Assembly (NCBI GenBank): GCA_963750995.1
Contig: CAVVST010000001.1
Span: forward strand, 783,205 to 847,204
Direction of reading: 5' to 3'
Source: CAVVST01 sp963750995
GTDB taxonomy: Bacteria; Acidobacteriota; Vicinamibacteria; Vicinamibacterales; UBA2999
DNA length: 64,000 nt
A model generated the notes under the pieces. It was not told the DNA's origin. It worked only from the letters and a program-made list of their open reading frames with translations, and did not search any database. Shown here in pieces: positions 37,814 to 47,231 of the stretch. Position numbers and translations under genes: made by a program. The first letter of the stretch is position 1, and the number at the start of each line of letters is the position of its first letter.

Positions 37814-39184
37814 ATGTCGACCACTGAACAGCCGGCGGCGGCGCTTCAACCAACCGGATCCGGGTGCGATTCGCAACGCGGACATCCACCTCGGGAAGCG
37901 TCGTCGCACGATCCCGAGGTGCTTCGCGCCGCTTTGCTGCGCGAATCGCTCGAGCATCGCCGCGCCGAATGCCGCGCGACGATGCAGGCCGAGGTCGTCA
38001 AGCTCGCACTGGATCTGCTGGTGCGCGAGCCGGACGTCGAAGGCTTCTTCGGCGGGTTGACGAAGACGATGGTGGAGGAAAGCGAGAGCTACACGTGCGC
38101 GGTGTGGCTGACCGACGAACGTCAACAGCAGTGCAACCTGTGGATGGCGTACGTGCAGGATCGGTTGTTCACGCCTGCGAAGGGTCTCACCGACTGCGTC
38201 GAAGGCGATCCGGAGAAGCAAGGATTCCCGTGCGAAAGCATGGCGGCGCACCTGTACGCGTACACGCCCGGCTGGAGCCAGACGATTGAATACCAGCCTG
38301 ACGATCCGCGGCTGCCGGAGCCGATCCGTTCGTTCAGCCACCGGGCCGGATGCGGGTCGATTATTTCCACGCCGCTCCTGCTGGGCGCTCGTACGCTGGG
38401 CTGGATGACGATCGGAAACAAGGGCATCCAGGAACCGGACAGCCAGTGGTGGCGCGTGGTGCTGATCGAAGCCATTGCCCGCCAGGCGGCGCTGGCGCTC
38501 CACCATAGCCGGCTCGTCGAACACAGTCGTCTCGAGGAGCGTCGCAAGGGCATTCTCGAAGAGCGCAACCGCCTGGCGCGCGACATCCACGACAACCTCG
38601 CACAGGGGTTCGCAGCCATCCTGATGCAGCTGCAGGCCGCGCGGCGGCTGCACGGCAGCCTTCCGCCCGTCGTGGCGTCGAGCATCGATACCGCCGTCGA
38701 ACTGGCGCGCACCCACCTGACGGAAGCGCGGCGATCGGTGGGCGCGCTTCGTCCGAACGTCGGGAGCGACGAAGACATCGCCACGGCGCTCAAGCGCCTC
38801 ACGGACTTGAACCGTCGCACCACCAGCGTCCCGATCGACCTGGTGGTGGAAGAACTGCCGCGCTTCGGCGACGGTGTCGAACGCGAGATCGTCGCGATCG
38901 CGCAGGAAGCGCTCACCAACGCTGTGCGGCATTCGCGCGCCAGGCGCATCACGGTGCGCGCATCCACCGTGCAATCGGTCGGGCTGCGGCTGTCAGTCGC
39001 CGATGATGGCCGCGGGATCGCGCGGGAGCCGTCTCCGTCCGGCTTCGGCATGACCAGCATGCAGGAGCGGGCGGACCGCATCGGCGCTTCCCTCACGATC
39101 GTCACCGCCCCCCGCAACGGCACGGAAGTCGTGCTCGCGTGGGAGCCCTCGTCGCTGCCGACGCAAGTTCATGTTGCAACCTGA
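37814..39184 (+). CDS. GAF-domain sensor histidine kinase of the NarX/HisKA_3 type
   Basis: This is an intact kinase of about 456 residues. After an N-terminal segment of about 60 residues comes a GAF domain (about 80-245; MVEESESYTCAVWLTDERQQ, SHRAGCGSIISTPLLLGARTLGWMTIGNKG), then HisKA_3 with the phospho-acceptor in RNRLARDIHDNLAQGF, and HATPase with AIAQEALTNAVRHS and GFGMTSMQERAD. The ATG at 37814 begins MSTTEQ; upstream in-frame codons have no conserved sequence. A NarL-type regulator follows 13 bp downstream. The GAF domain has several Cys residues (YTCAVWL, QQCNLWM, DCVEGDPEKQGFPCES), so a redox or heme role is possible. Confidence 0.9.
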   Translation: MSTTEQPAAALQPTGSGCDSQRGHPPREASSHDPEVLRAALLRESLEHRRAECRATMQAEVVKLALDLLVREPDVEGFFGGLTKTMVEESESYTCAVWLTDERQQQCNLWMAYVQDRLFTPAKGLTDCVEGDPEKQGFPCESMAAHLYAYTPGWSQTIEYQPDDPRLPEPIRSFSHRAGCGSIISTPLLLGARTLGWMTIGNKGIQEPDSQWWRVVLIEAIARQAALALHHSRLVEHSRLEERRKGILEERNRLARDIHDNLAQGFAAILMQLQAARRLHGSLPPVVASSIDTAVELARTHLTEARRSVGALRPNVGSDEDIATALKRLTDLNRRTTSVPIDLVVEELPRFGDGVEREIVAIAQEALTNAVRHSRARRITVRASTVQSVGLRLSVADDGRGIAREPSPSGFGMTSMQERADRIGASLTIVTAPRNGTEVVLAWEPSSLPTQVHVAT

Positions 39185-39197
39185 GGCCGGCACACAC

Positions 39198-39824
39198 ATG
39201 ACGGACCCGGCCCGCATCCTTCTCGTAGATGATCACGCGCTGCTGCGGACCGGCGTGGCCAACATCATCAACCAGGAGCCGGGGCTGCGCGTGGTTGCCG
39301 AAGCCGGCAACGGCGTGGAAGCGCTCGCGGCCTACGATCAACATCACCCCGACGTGACACTGCTCGACCTCCGCATGCCAGTCATGGAGGGCGTGGAAGT
39401 CGTTCGCCGGATACGGGAACGGGATCCCGCGGCGCGGGTGATCGTGTTGACCACCTACGATACCGACGACGAGATCTCGCGTGCGCTGAAGGCGGGGGCG
39501 AAAGCGTACGTGCTCAAGGATATTTCCGCTGACAACCTCGTCAGCTGCATCCGCGACGTACTCGCCGGCAAGACCTACCTGGCCCCCGCGGCGGCCGCCA
39601 AACTCGCGGAAGGCGTCACCCGCGTGCAACTGACCCCGCGCGAGCTGTCGACGCTCAGGCTGCTCGCTGACGGCAAGGCCAACAAGGAAATTGCCAACGC
39701 GCTCGACATCAGCGAGCGCACCGTCAAGACCCACCTGGCGCATCTGTTCGAAAAACTGGGCGTGACGAGCCGCACCGAAGCCATCAAGGTCGCGACCCGC
39801 CGCGGGCTCGTTCGCCTCGATTAA
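39198..39824 (+). CDS. NarL-family response regulator
   Basis: This intact 208-residue regulator has the receiver (LLVDDHALLRTGVANI; phosphoacceptor in VTLLDLRMPVMEGVEV; IVLTTYD; AYVLKDI) and LuxR-type HTH (LTPRELSTLRLLADGKANKEIANALDIS, TVKTHLAHLFEKLGV). It pairs with the GAF kinase located 13 bp upstream. The ATG at 39198 begins MTDPARILLV. A small hairpin with T's follows the stop. Confidence 0.92.
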   Translation: MTDPARILLVDDHALLRTGVANIINQEPGLRVVAEAGNGVEALAAYDQHHPDVTLLDLRMPVMEGVEVVRRIRERDPAARVIVLTTYDTDDEISRALKAGAKAYVLKDISADNLVSCIRDVLAGKTYLAPAAAAKLAEGVTRVQLTPRELSTLRLLADGKANKEIANALDISERTVKTHLAHLFEKLGVTSRTEAIKVATRRGLVRLD

Positions 39825-39867
39825 GCTCGCGGAACGGCACGCCGCCTCCACCGACGCCAATTCGGCT

Positions 39868-39895
39868 AACCCGTCCGTCGTTGCAACGGGTTTAC
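39868..39895 (+). terminator. possible terminator after the NarL gene
   Basis: aacccgt (39868-39874) pairs with acgggtt (39886-39892), followed by ttacc. The stem is only 7 bp with an 11-nt loop and a short T run, located 44 bp after the stop codon. Confidence 0.4.
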
Positions 39896-39946
39896 CTCTG
39901 CGATCTAGCATGCCGCCAGCCATGAATACCTCGAGCTGGTGATGTC

Positions 39947-40765
39947 GTGAGCGTTCGCGGCGTGGGTACGGTGGCCGCAGTGGAGTGTTCCAAGCTGATC
40001 GGCCAGCTGAAGGTACGCATCGCGCTGGTCGTGTGCGTGGCCAGTCCGTTTGTCTTTGCCGCCGTGATGTCTGTACAGAGTGCCCTGCCCGAGGACACCC
40101 TGTTCGGCCGGGCCGTCAAGAATTCGGGGTTCGCGACACCGCTCGTCATCCTGGGGTTCGCTGCACTCTGGGTCTTTCCCGCGTTGACGAGCGTCGTGGG
40201 CGGCGACCTGTTCTCAGCCGAGGATCGTTATGGCACGTGGGCGACCGTGCTGACCCGCTCCCGCAGTCGCGCCGAGGTGTTCGGCGGCAAGGTATTGACG
40301 GCGTTCGGCTTCTCTCTGCTCGCCTTCGCCTGTCTCGCCGTCAGCAGCGTGGCGGCTGGATTGCTCGTCATCGGTATCCAGCCGCTGATCAATCTGTCCG
40401 GCGTCATGCTATCGCCCGCCGATGCGTTCGACCGCGTCGTGCTCGCCTGGGCCTCCGCGGTGCCGCCGGTCCTCGGCTTCACGGCCCTGGCGGTGCTGTT
40501 GTCGGTGGCGACCCGCAGCAGCGCCGCCGGCATCGGGCTTCCCGTCCTGATCGGACTGGCGATGCAGGGGTCCGCGCTCATCGACGGCCCGGACGCAGTC
40601 CGGCAGATGCTCATCGCCTCCGGATTCAGCGCCTGGCACGGGCTCTTGACCGAGCCCACATACCATCGGCCGCTCGTGCATGGAGCGATCGCCAGCGCCG
40701 TTTATCTGGTCGTGTGTCTGGTTTTCGCGTACCGACTGATGCGCAATCGCGATATCGGAGGATAG
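39947..40765 (+). CDS. ABC-2-type transporter permease
   Basis: This intact 272-residue membrane protein has about six helices: IALVVCVASPFVFAAVMS, PLVILGFAALWVFPALTSVVG, FGFSLLAFACLAVSSVAAGLL, AVPPVLGFTALAVLLSVA, AGIGLPVLIGLAMQGSALI and AIASAVYLVVCLVFAYRLM. The motif GDLFSAEDRYGTWATVLTRSRSRAEVFGGKVL is that of ABC-2 permeases. No ATP-binding subunit is adjacent, so it may use a distant ATPase. The GTG at 39947 is the first possible start. A coupled lipoprotein gene follows. Confidence 0.83.
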   Translation: MSVRGVGTVAAVECSKLIGQLKVRIALVVCVASPFVFAAVMSVQSALPEDTLFGRAVKNSGFATPLVILGFAALWVFPALTSVVGGDLFSAEDRYGTWATVLTRSRSRAEVFGGKVLTAFGFSLLAFACLAVSSVAAGLLVIGIQPLINLSGVMLSPADAFDRVVLAWASAVPPVLGFTALAVLLSVATRSSAAGIGLPVLIGLAMQGSALIDGPDAVRQMLIASGFSAWHGLLTEPTYHRPLVHGAIASAVYLVVCLVFAYRLMRNRDIGG

Positions 40766-40767
40766 GA

Positions 40768-41211
40768 GTGAACGCCCGAACGCCGTCGATCGTTAGAACC
40801 GCGCTCGCAACGCTGGCAATCGTCGCCGGGTCCGCCTGCGGCTCGAGCCCGATCGTGCCGGAGCGCGTCGAGCCCGCGCTTGCCGCCACCTTTGCGAACC
40901 TGGTCCACCTGCAGGTCTCAGAGATGGGACTCGAGCCGATGGCGCCGGCGGAATTTGCGGTACGGGCGAGGTGCAACAAGCTGCTCGGCGGAACTGACAC
41001 CGGATCCGGCGAGTGGCTCTGCACGGTCCTCTGGGAAGGGCCGGAGCGCCAGCCGCTGCGCAACACCTACGATCTCTTCGTGACGACCGACGGCTGCTAC
41101 ACCGCCACCATCGAGGGGGAAGCGCTCGGCGGGCCCACGCTCAAGATGCGCGACGGCCGCGAGGTGAAAAATCTTCTGCACGCGTTCGACGGTTGCTTCG
41201 ACACGACCTGA
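40768..41211 (+). CDS. lipoprotein of unknown function
   Basis: This 147-residue protein has a lipoprotein signal ending ATLAIVAGSACGSS (Cys lipidation site), followed by VEPALAATFANLVHLQVSEMG, AEFAVRARCNKLLGG, GEWLCTVLWEG and DLFVTTDGCYTATIEGEALGG. The paired cysteines (RCNKL, WLCTV, DGCYT, DGCFD) suggest disulfide bonds. The GTG start at 40768 is 2 bp after the permease stop and has gaggataggag in front, so it is translationally coupled. Not recognised; probably a periplasmic accessory of the permease. Confidence 0.7.
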   Translation: MNARTPSIVRTALATLAIVAGSACGSSPIVPERVEPALAATFANLVHLQVSEMGLEPMAPAEFAVRARCNKLLGGTDTGSGEWLCTVLWEGPERQPLRNTYDLFVTTDGCYTATIEGEALGGPTLKMRDGREVKNLLHAFDGCFDTT

Positions 41212-41406
41212 CGGCTCGTCCGATCCACTTCATCCTCGAACGGTCGAGTCACACCGAACTTACAGAGTTTGATCCGCGCATTCGCGGGGTCGACACGTTT
41301 CACCTTCAGACTCTGTTCGCTCGAAGAACCCCCTCGATTCGGAACGACCGTACCGACCTTCAACGACGTAGACGTGCTGGCGGCTGGCGCGTCGGGAGAG
41401 ACGACC

Positions 41407-44400
41407 ATGCGTAAGTACTTGCAGCACAGGGCCTTGATCGGATCGATATTCGGCGCGGTGGCGCTCGCGATTGTCGCCGCGGGATCGTGGGGGCTGGAGG
41501 CCCAGCGGAACCCGTCATTGGCGCGAAGCTCGGATTTCCTGAGCTTCTCGGCGCCCGCCGGCAATCGACCCGCGACCGCGAACACGATCATCGACGGCGT
41601 GAGCGCCGCGGTGCTGCCGAACGGCCGGCTGGTGACGCCGGCCGGTGTGGAGGTCAACGTTCAGGCGCCGAAGCCGTTCGGCCTGGCGCTGTCGCCGGAC
41701 GGTCAGATGCTGGCCACGCTCAACAGCGGCACCCGGCCGTTCTCACTCACCTTGATCTCGGAGATTGGCAGTTCGACGCCAGCGGTGAAGCGCGTCGATG
41801 TCAACGCCACCTTCATGGGCGTGACCTTCTCGCCCGACAGCAGCCGCGTGTACCTCTCGGGCGGCGACAACGGCAACATCTGGATCGGCGATACCGCACT
41901 CGGGAAGATCATCGGCTCGGTGAACCTGAATGGCGCCACTCATCCGCTCGATCGTCCGCTCGACGTCGTCGCCACGCCGGCGCGTCGCTTCAAGGGCACC
42001 TTCCCGGGCAACATGGTCATCAGCGGGGACGGACGCTATCTGTACGTCGTCGATCAGGGCAGCTTCAAGGTGTTCGTGATCGATACTTCCAAGATCCAGA
42101 CCGGCGTCGATGCGCAGGGGGACATCCTGGAGCCCGATAATTTTCCCGCGGTCGTCGCAGGGGTCGCGGTCGGGCGCTACCCGTTCGGCATCAACCTGTC
42201 TCCGGACGACGACACGCTGTTCGTGACGCACGTCGGCGTGTTCGATACACACATCTGCGGCCGGAGAATCCGACGGGCGACCCCAATCTCGACTATCCAC
42301 TGTGCTATCCGGGCGCAGGATACCCGGACGAGACGAGCCAGAACCGGCTGATTGAAATCACCAAGGTCGATCCGCGCAACCTGCCGGACGATCTTCGCGA
42401 CCCCAACGGAATTCGCTGCGGCTACGTCCCCAGCGACCGCACGTATACGGTGCCGGGCCTGGGCAGTCCGAATGCGCCGCAATCATCGTCGGTTTACGTC
42501 CTCGATGTCACCAATCCGGCGAATCCGAGGCGGCAGCAGATCGTCAAGACCGGTCCGCAGGTCGGCGACGTCGAGGATACCGACAGCGGGCGGGGCCAGA
42601 ACAATAACGGGCGTGGGCAGGGCAATAGCGGCCGTGGACAAGGCGACAACGGGCGCGGACGGGGCAATTCCGAGAGCGGCCTGGTCGTTTACAGCGGCAG
42701 CCACCCCAACGCGGTCGTCGTCGGCCCGCGAGCCATCTATGTGGCGAACGGCAACAACGACAGCATTTCAATTCTCGATCCGACGACCTACCAGGAGCGG
42801 GAACGGATCGGGCTGTCGCCTCTTCGCGGTCTCGACCAGATGTTGAGGGGCGTCCAGCCGGTCGGGCTGGCATTGAGCCCCGACGCGCAAACCCTCTACG
42901 TGGCGCTGGCGGGCATCAACTCGATCGGCGTCGTCCGGCTCAACGGGATGGGCGGGCGGCTGGAAGGCTACATTCCGACCGGCTGGTGGCCGAGCGCCGT
43001 GCGCGTCAGCGACGATGGCAACACGCTCTACGTCGCGAATGCACGCGGCCGCGGCGCCACGCCCAACCTCAACGGCGACGACTCGCCCAAGAACAGCGTG
43101 ATCGGGACCGTGAACATCATCCCGGTTCCGTCGCAGCAACAGCTCGCGTCATATACCGAGCGCGTCTACGCCAACAACGGCTTCGTCGACGGTCGACTGC
43201 GTCACGACCCGACCAATCCGATCCCCAGTCAACTCGGAAAGCCGAGCGATCAGATCAAGCACGTCATCTTCATCAACAAGGAGAATGCGACGCACGATTT
43301 GATGTTCGGCGACATCACCAGCACGCGGAGCGGCACGCCAGTGAACGGCGAGCCGAGCTTTTCGCTCGGATACGATGCGAGCCCGAATCATCACGAGCTG
43401 GCGCTGCGGTTCTCGTTCAGCGACAACTTCTTCCTCGAGCCGTCGGTGTCGTCGGACGGCCACCGGTGGCTGACCGGTCAGTACACGGCCGAGTTCGAGG
43501 AAACGCACTGGCCGGCGGACTACGGCGGCAAGCGCGGCGACTCCGGCGACGATCCGGCGGTCTTCAAGAATTTCCCCGGCCGGATCGGCTTCACCGACGC
43601 CAACGCCTCACCCGAACCAAACGACTACAACGAGCACGGAGGGATGTACCTCCACCTGAATCGCTATGGCAAGACGTTCGTGAACTTCGGCAACGGCTTC
43701 GAGTTCGCCCTGATCGACGAGCCGCGCGGCGCCGAACCTACCGGGGCGCGCGAGCACGCCAACGTGCCGATGGAAAAGGTCGTGCGCGACAACAGCGACC
43801 ACCTGTTTCCCACGTATAACACCAAGATTCCGGACGCGCCGCTGCCGGAGGACCCGACACGGTTCAACCGGTTCGGACGCTTCAAGCAGGTGTTCGAGAG
43901 CCAATACGTCGATCGCCAGAACAACCGCTGCATGCTGCCGCAGTACGTCGATCTCTACTACCCGAACGACCACGGCGGCGGCGCCACCGACATCACCAAC
44001 GACCCGTTGAGACCGTGGTCCTTCAAGCGCTTCGTCCAGGACAACGACGCGGCGCTCGGCCTGACGGTCGAACTCATCTCGAAGAGCCCGTGCTGGAAGG
44101 ATACGGTCATCTTCGTGGTGGAAGACGACACCCAGAACGGCATGGATCACGTCGACGGACACCGCTCGATCTTCCTGGCGATCGGGCCGTGGGTGAAGAA
44201 GCAGTACGTCAGCAAGACACACACGAGCCTCGCGAGCGTCTTCAAGACCGTGAACCTGATCCTCGGCCTGCCGCCGCTGAACCAGTACGACGCCGCGGCG
44301 ACCGATCTGCGCGACATGTTCAGCGGCACGCCAGACTTCGCGCCGTACACCTTCCAGAACGTGCAGTACGCCGGCGGCGCCAACGCGACCTGGCTGGCGC

Positions 44401-44510
44401 TCTCGCGCGAAGTCGATTTCAGCCGACCGGATCTGGATGAAACCAAGCTGGTCGCGGCGATCATGAAGTCGGAAGGGATCCCGCGGCCGAAGTCCGCAGC
44501 GGCGAAGTAA
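41407..44510 (+). CDS. YncE/beta-propeller plus phosphoesterase-like secreted protein, one frame break
   Basis: This exported protein of about 1034 residues has a signal anchor (LIGSIFGAVALAIVAAGSWG), YVTN-type propeller repeats (FGLALSPDGQMLATLNSG, GNMVISGDGRYLYVVDQGS, YPFGINLSPDDDTLFVTHV, GLALSPDAQTLYVALAG), and a C-terminal half with KHVIFINKENATHDLMFGD, SPNHHELALRFSFSDNFF, FVVEDDTQNGMDHVDGHRS and SVFKTVNLILGLPPL. This second half matches the phosphatidylinositol/phospholipase C-like phosphoesterase fold found fused to YncE propellers. A break near 42265 splits the propeller. A Gly/Arg/Asn/Gln repeat (about residues 394-418) interrupts one blade. ATG at 41407 follows gggagagacgacc. Confidence 0.85.
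42592..42666 (+). repeat. imperfect tandem repeat coding for GRGQ/GNxG-type units
   Basis: Within the propeller-phosphoesterase gene, the DNA between 42592 and 42666 repeats an 18-nt unit about four times (ggcgtgggcagggcaata-like), coding for Gly-Arg-Gly-Gln-Gly-(Asn/Asp)-(Ser/Asn). The repeat keeps the frame and forms a flexible charged loop. Confidence 0.7.
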
Positions 44511-44533
44511 CGCCGCCCCGCCTGACCAAAGCC

Positions 44534-44569
44534 GGCCTCTATCCATCCACCTGAGGATGGGTAGGGGCC
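44534..44569 (+). terminator. stem-loop after the phosphoesterase gene
   Basis: ggcctctatccatcc (44534-44548) can pair over 15 bp with ggatgggtaggggcc (44555-44569), allowing two G-T pairs; the loop is 6 nt. There is no poly-T, so it may be a rho-independent terminator without tail or an mRNA-stabilising hairpin. Confidence 0.5.
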
Positions 44570-44635
44570 GTCGTGTGCGCTGTGGAGACGTTTCCAAAAT
44601 GACGACGATGTAAAATTCGTGCTACATTCGCGCCG

Positions 44636-44869
44636 GTGGAGTCACACCCTTCGGGTCTGGCGACCGGCGGCATCTGCCCTAAGTGCCGGGGGCGCAGTGC
44701 GATAATCATCCTGACCCATTCCTCCACGTCCATGATGCTCTGTTCCCACTGCGAGCACTCTTGGGCTTCCAGCGATCCGTACTCCCCTCGGGCAATCGCA
44801 TCGGAGCGGAGCCCGCGCTCGTCGACGCCCGCGGGCCGCTTCAACAAGAACCCCCAAATCCTGCGCTAG
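44636..44869 (+). CDS. small zinc-ribbon protein
   Basis: This 77-residue protein has two CxxC pairs, CPKCRGRSAI and MLCSHCEHSW, spaced 17 residues apart, the arrangement of a zinc ribbon. The C-terminal 25 residues are basic and disordered. The start is a GTG at 44636 (gcgccggtggag). Small ribbons of this type occur next to membrane proteins in Acidobacteria, with no known role. Confidence 0.6.
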   Translation: MESHPSGLATGGICPKCRGRSAIIILTHSSTSMMLCSHCEHSWASSDPYSPRAIASERSPRSSTPAGRFNKNPQILR

Positions 44870-44887
44870 AGCGGCTTCTATTTGTAT

Positions 44888-44940
44888 GTAGTGTCCGGCT
44901 TTAGCCGGACCGGCTTGGTCCGCCTGAAGGCGGACACTAC
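44888..44940. repeat. REP-like palindromic doublet
   Basis: This 53-bp extragenic element reads gtagtgtccggctttagccggac, a short spacer, then gtccgcctgaaggcggacactac. Each half is a hairpin (ccggct-tta-agccgg type and gtccgcc-tga-aggcggac), and the outer gtagtgtcc/ggacactac also pair. The same element appears at 55249-55299 and inside the 177-bp tandem repeat at 54378-55299. Confidence 0.85.
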
Positions 44941-44978
44941 GTCGTTGTGAAATGCCGCACTAGTCCGAGTCTTTCGCG

Positions 44979-45452
44979 TTAAAACGTCGTGCGGAACAAT
45001 GGGCGCCCCACAACGCGCCCGGGCCACGGAATGGCCCAGGCGGCGATGGCGAAGAAAATCAGAAGCGTGACGATCAGCGTGCCGTACTTGCGGCGCGCGT
45101 CGGCAGCCCGCGCGGCACGCGCCCAACCCACGTGTACGGCCGCCATCGCCAGGACCATTGCGGTTTCATGCTCGACCCCGAAGAATCGTGCGACGGGAGC
45201 CTGCATCGTCTCGCTGAACGATTGAATGGTAGACATCCAGAAGGGACTGAATCCGAAGTACAGGACGATGCCGAGCACGAACTGCACATCGAGGGTGGTG
45301 ATAAACAGTCGGGCCGCCCGCTGGTCGCTCGCAGTCCACGCACGACTGGACATCATGCCCACGAGAGCGCGCGCAAATACGATGACAGCCGCCACCAGCA
45401 CGGCCCATCTCCAGTACGAGTGCACCAGTCGCAATACGGTGTAGACGCTCAC
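44979..45452 (-). CDS. small integral membrane protein of unknown function
   Basis: This 157-residue protein has about four hydrophobic helices (YWRWAVLVAAVIVFARALVG, FITTLDVQFVLGIVLYFGF, TAMVLAMAAVHVGWARAAR, LIVTLLIFFAIAAWAIPWPG). The charged motif SRAWTASDQRAARL and VEHETAM lie between the helices. It resembles cytochrome b561-like or DUF-type small membrane proteins, but no clear heme ligand pattern is seen. Intact, with ATG at 45452. Confidence 0.65.
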   Translation of the reverse strand: MSVYTVLRLVHSYWRWAVLVAAVIVFARALVGMMSSRAWTASDQRAARLFITTLDVQFVLGIVLYFGFSPFWMSTIQSFSETMQAPVARFFGVEHETAMVLAMAAVHVGWARAARAADARRKYGTLIVTLLIFFAIAAWAIPWPGRVVGRPLFRTTF

Positions 45453-45489
45453 ACCGGGCTCACCGCGGAGGCGCAGCTATAGCGAATCG

Positions 45490-45756
45490 TCATCGCCGGC
45501 TGAGCCAGGGCCGGTCGTAATTGAGTCGGAACAGCGCGACGACGGTGGGGACGTCGGCCTGGCTGCGAATGTAGCAGCTGACCCAACCCGACTCCGGAAG
45601 CACATGGTGCCGCTCTGCTCTGCGCTCGGACACCAGCTGGTCACGCACGCGTACCGGAAACGGCAGATCCGCCAGTCTGTTGCCATGCAAGTGCCCGAGT
45701 TCCCGTCGGCCGACGCGAAACTCGGTGCCGCCGAATCGATGTGGCACGGCCGTCAC
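45490..45756 (-). CDS. luciferase-domain (DUF5519-like) protein, 5' end uncertain
   Basis: The sequence VTAVPHRFGGTEFRVGRRELGHLHGNRLADLPFPVRVRDQL, HHVLPESGWVSCYIRSQADVPTVVALFRLNYDRP matches the DUF5519/luciferase-domain family. The open frame extends upstream of GTG 45756 through SESIHEQIVSALSAWPG, which also fits the family, up to a TAG at 45825 shared with the end of the BNR gene. No ATG/GTG/TTG lies in that stretch, so a start codon may have been lost by sequence error; aggag overlaps the preceding stop. Function unknown; no light production is implied. Confidence 0.6.
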   Translation of the reverse strand: MTAVPHRFGGTEFRVGRRELGHLHGNRLADLPFPVRVRDQLVSERRAERHHVLPESGWVSCYIRSQADVPTVVALFRLNYDRPWLSRR

Positions 45757-45822
45757 ACCCGGCCACGCTGATAGGGCGCTGACGATTTGCTCGTGGATGC
45801 TTTCGGACGTTCTCGTTCGCTC

Positions 45823-47104
45823 CTATTGCGGCAGACGTGCAACGGCGGTGTGCACGGTGAGGGCCGGCTCGCTGCCGTCGCCCTGGACCGCACTTTCGGT
45901 CCACGCAAAGACGAGCTCATCGCCATGTCTCGCGAGTTGCGGGAAGCCGCCGGCATCGCCGCCTTGAATGCCACTGGCCACGGGCGCCGCTTCCGATTCT
46001 GATCCCGGAAGCCTCGATGCGCCGCATCCGCAACTGCGACCGGCGGTCGGCATATTCGACCCACGTCGCCACAGCCGACCCGTCGTCCAGCACCTCGATG
46101 TCAACCCGCCCGAGCGACGCGGCATCGTCGAGACGAACGGGCGTTCCCCATGTTCTGCCGGCATCGGTCGACAGCGCGGCATACGCCTGTCCCTGGTCGT
46201 TCTTCACCGTAAACCACGCCGCCGCCGCCTGGCGCCCACTGGCACTGAGCGCGGGCCCGTTCACCGGGCACGAGTACACTTCCCAGTTGTCGTTGTGTAC
46301 CGGCGTCGCGGCGGTCCACTTCCCGTTTTCGAACCGCGACACGGCGATGTCGCGCACTTCCTTGTCCGAGCGATCGCGGAACGCGATGAGGGCGCCCTCC
46401 GACGTGCCGACCGCCGTCGTCGAGCAGCATTCACACGCGCGCAGATCGACGACGCCTTCGGCCGTTCGCTTCCACTGCGCATCGTAGGCGGCGTAGCGCA
46501 GCGCCATCGGTCCACCCTCGGGAAGGGCGTCGGTCGGCTGGGTATCGCGCCCGTCGAGCCAGCTCACCCCGAGGCTGTTTCCGGGCAGCTCGAACAACGA
46601 GGCAAACGCATGCTGCTGCTCAGTGCCGTCGTGGTGCGGCATGAACGGCCGCGCCCATGTCTTTCCGTTGTCCCGCGAATACGAGACATGGAGATCGGAA
46701 CCCTCGTATGAAGGGTTGGTCGAAATGAGCCAGCTCGCGACGAGCGTGCCGTCGGGTCTCCGCTGGACCGTTGGCGGATCGGCATAACTCAGGAACCAGT
46801 TGTCACCAGACGCGACCGTCGTCGGCTGGCTCCAGCCGGAGGATGTGCGTTCGGCGAACTTTAGGTGTGCCGTCGCTCCTGCGCGTTCGACCCAGCTCAG
46901 GATGATGCCGCGGTCAGAAGCGGTAAGCCGCGGTTCATTGCTGTTGGGGCCTGACGGGGCATTTACCGGCTCGATCGTCACCGACCACGCAGCAGCCGCG
47001 GCGCCAGTCGATTGCGCGTTGCTTCGTTCCTCACCGGGCCCTTGTCCGCATGCGGTCGCGCCAACGGCCGACGAAAGGAGGAGGCTGATAATCAGCTTCT
47101 GCAT
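45823..47104 (-). CDS. BNR/sialidase-like lipoprotein, one frame break
   Basis: This secreted protein of about 427 residues has a lipoprotein signal (LIISLLLSSAVGATACGQG, Cys at the lipobox), then repeated propeller blades with S-x-D-x-G-x-T-W-like motifs: SYSRDNGKTWARPF and ALSTDAGRTWGTPVRL. No complete sialidase active site is evident (a FRIP motif is absent). A break near 46000 separates the body from the natural end SGIQGGDAGGFPQLARHGDELVFAWTES. The ATG at 47104 begins the signal peptide; the frame opens upstream at 47143. The last codons abut the luciferase-domain gene, so the two are co-transcribed. Confidence 0.75.
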
Positions 47105-47231
47105 AGCCGATGATAGTAGCCGTAGCGCTCTGATTCCTGCCATGAAGAATTCCTGAACAATTCGTCATGATTCTCAGTATCGTTTCGGGTGCGGCAATGG
47201 CTTGCCCGCGACTTGCTTGATGGGGGACACA

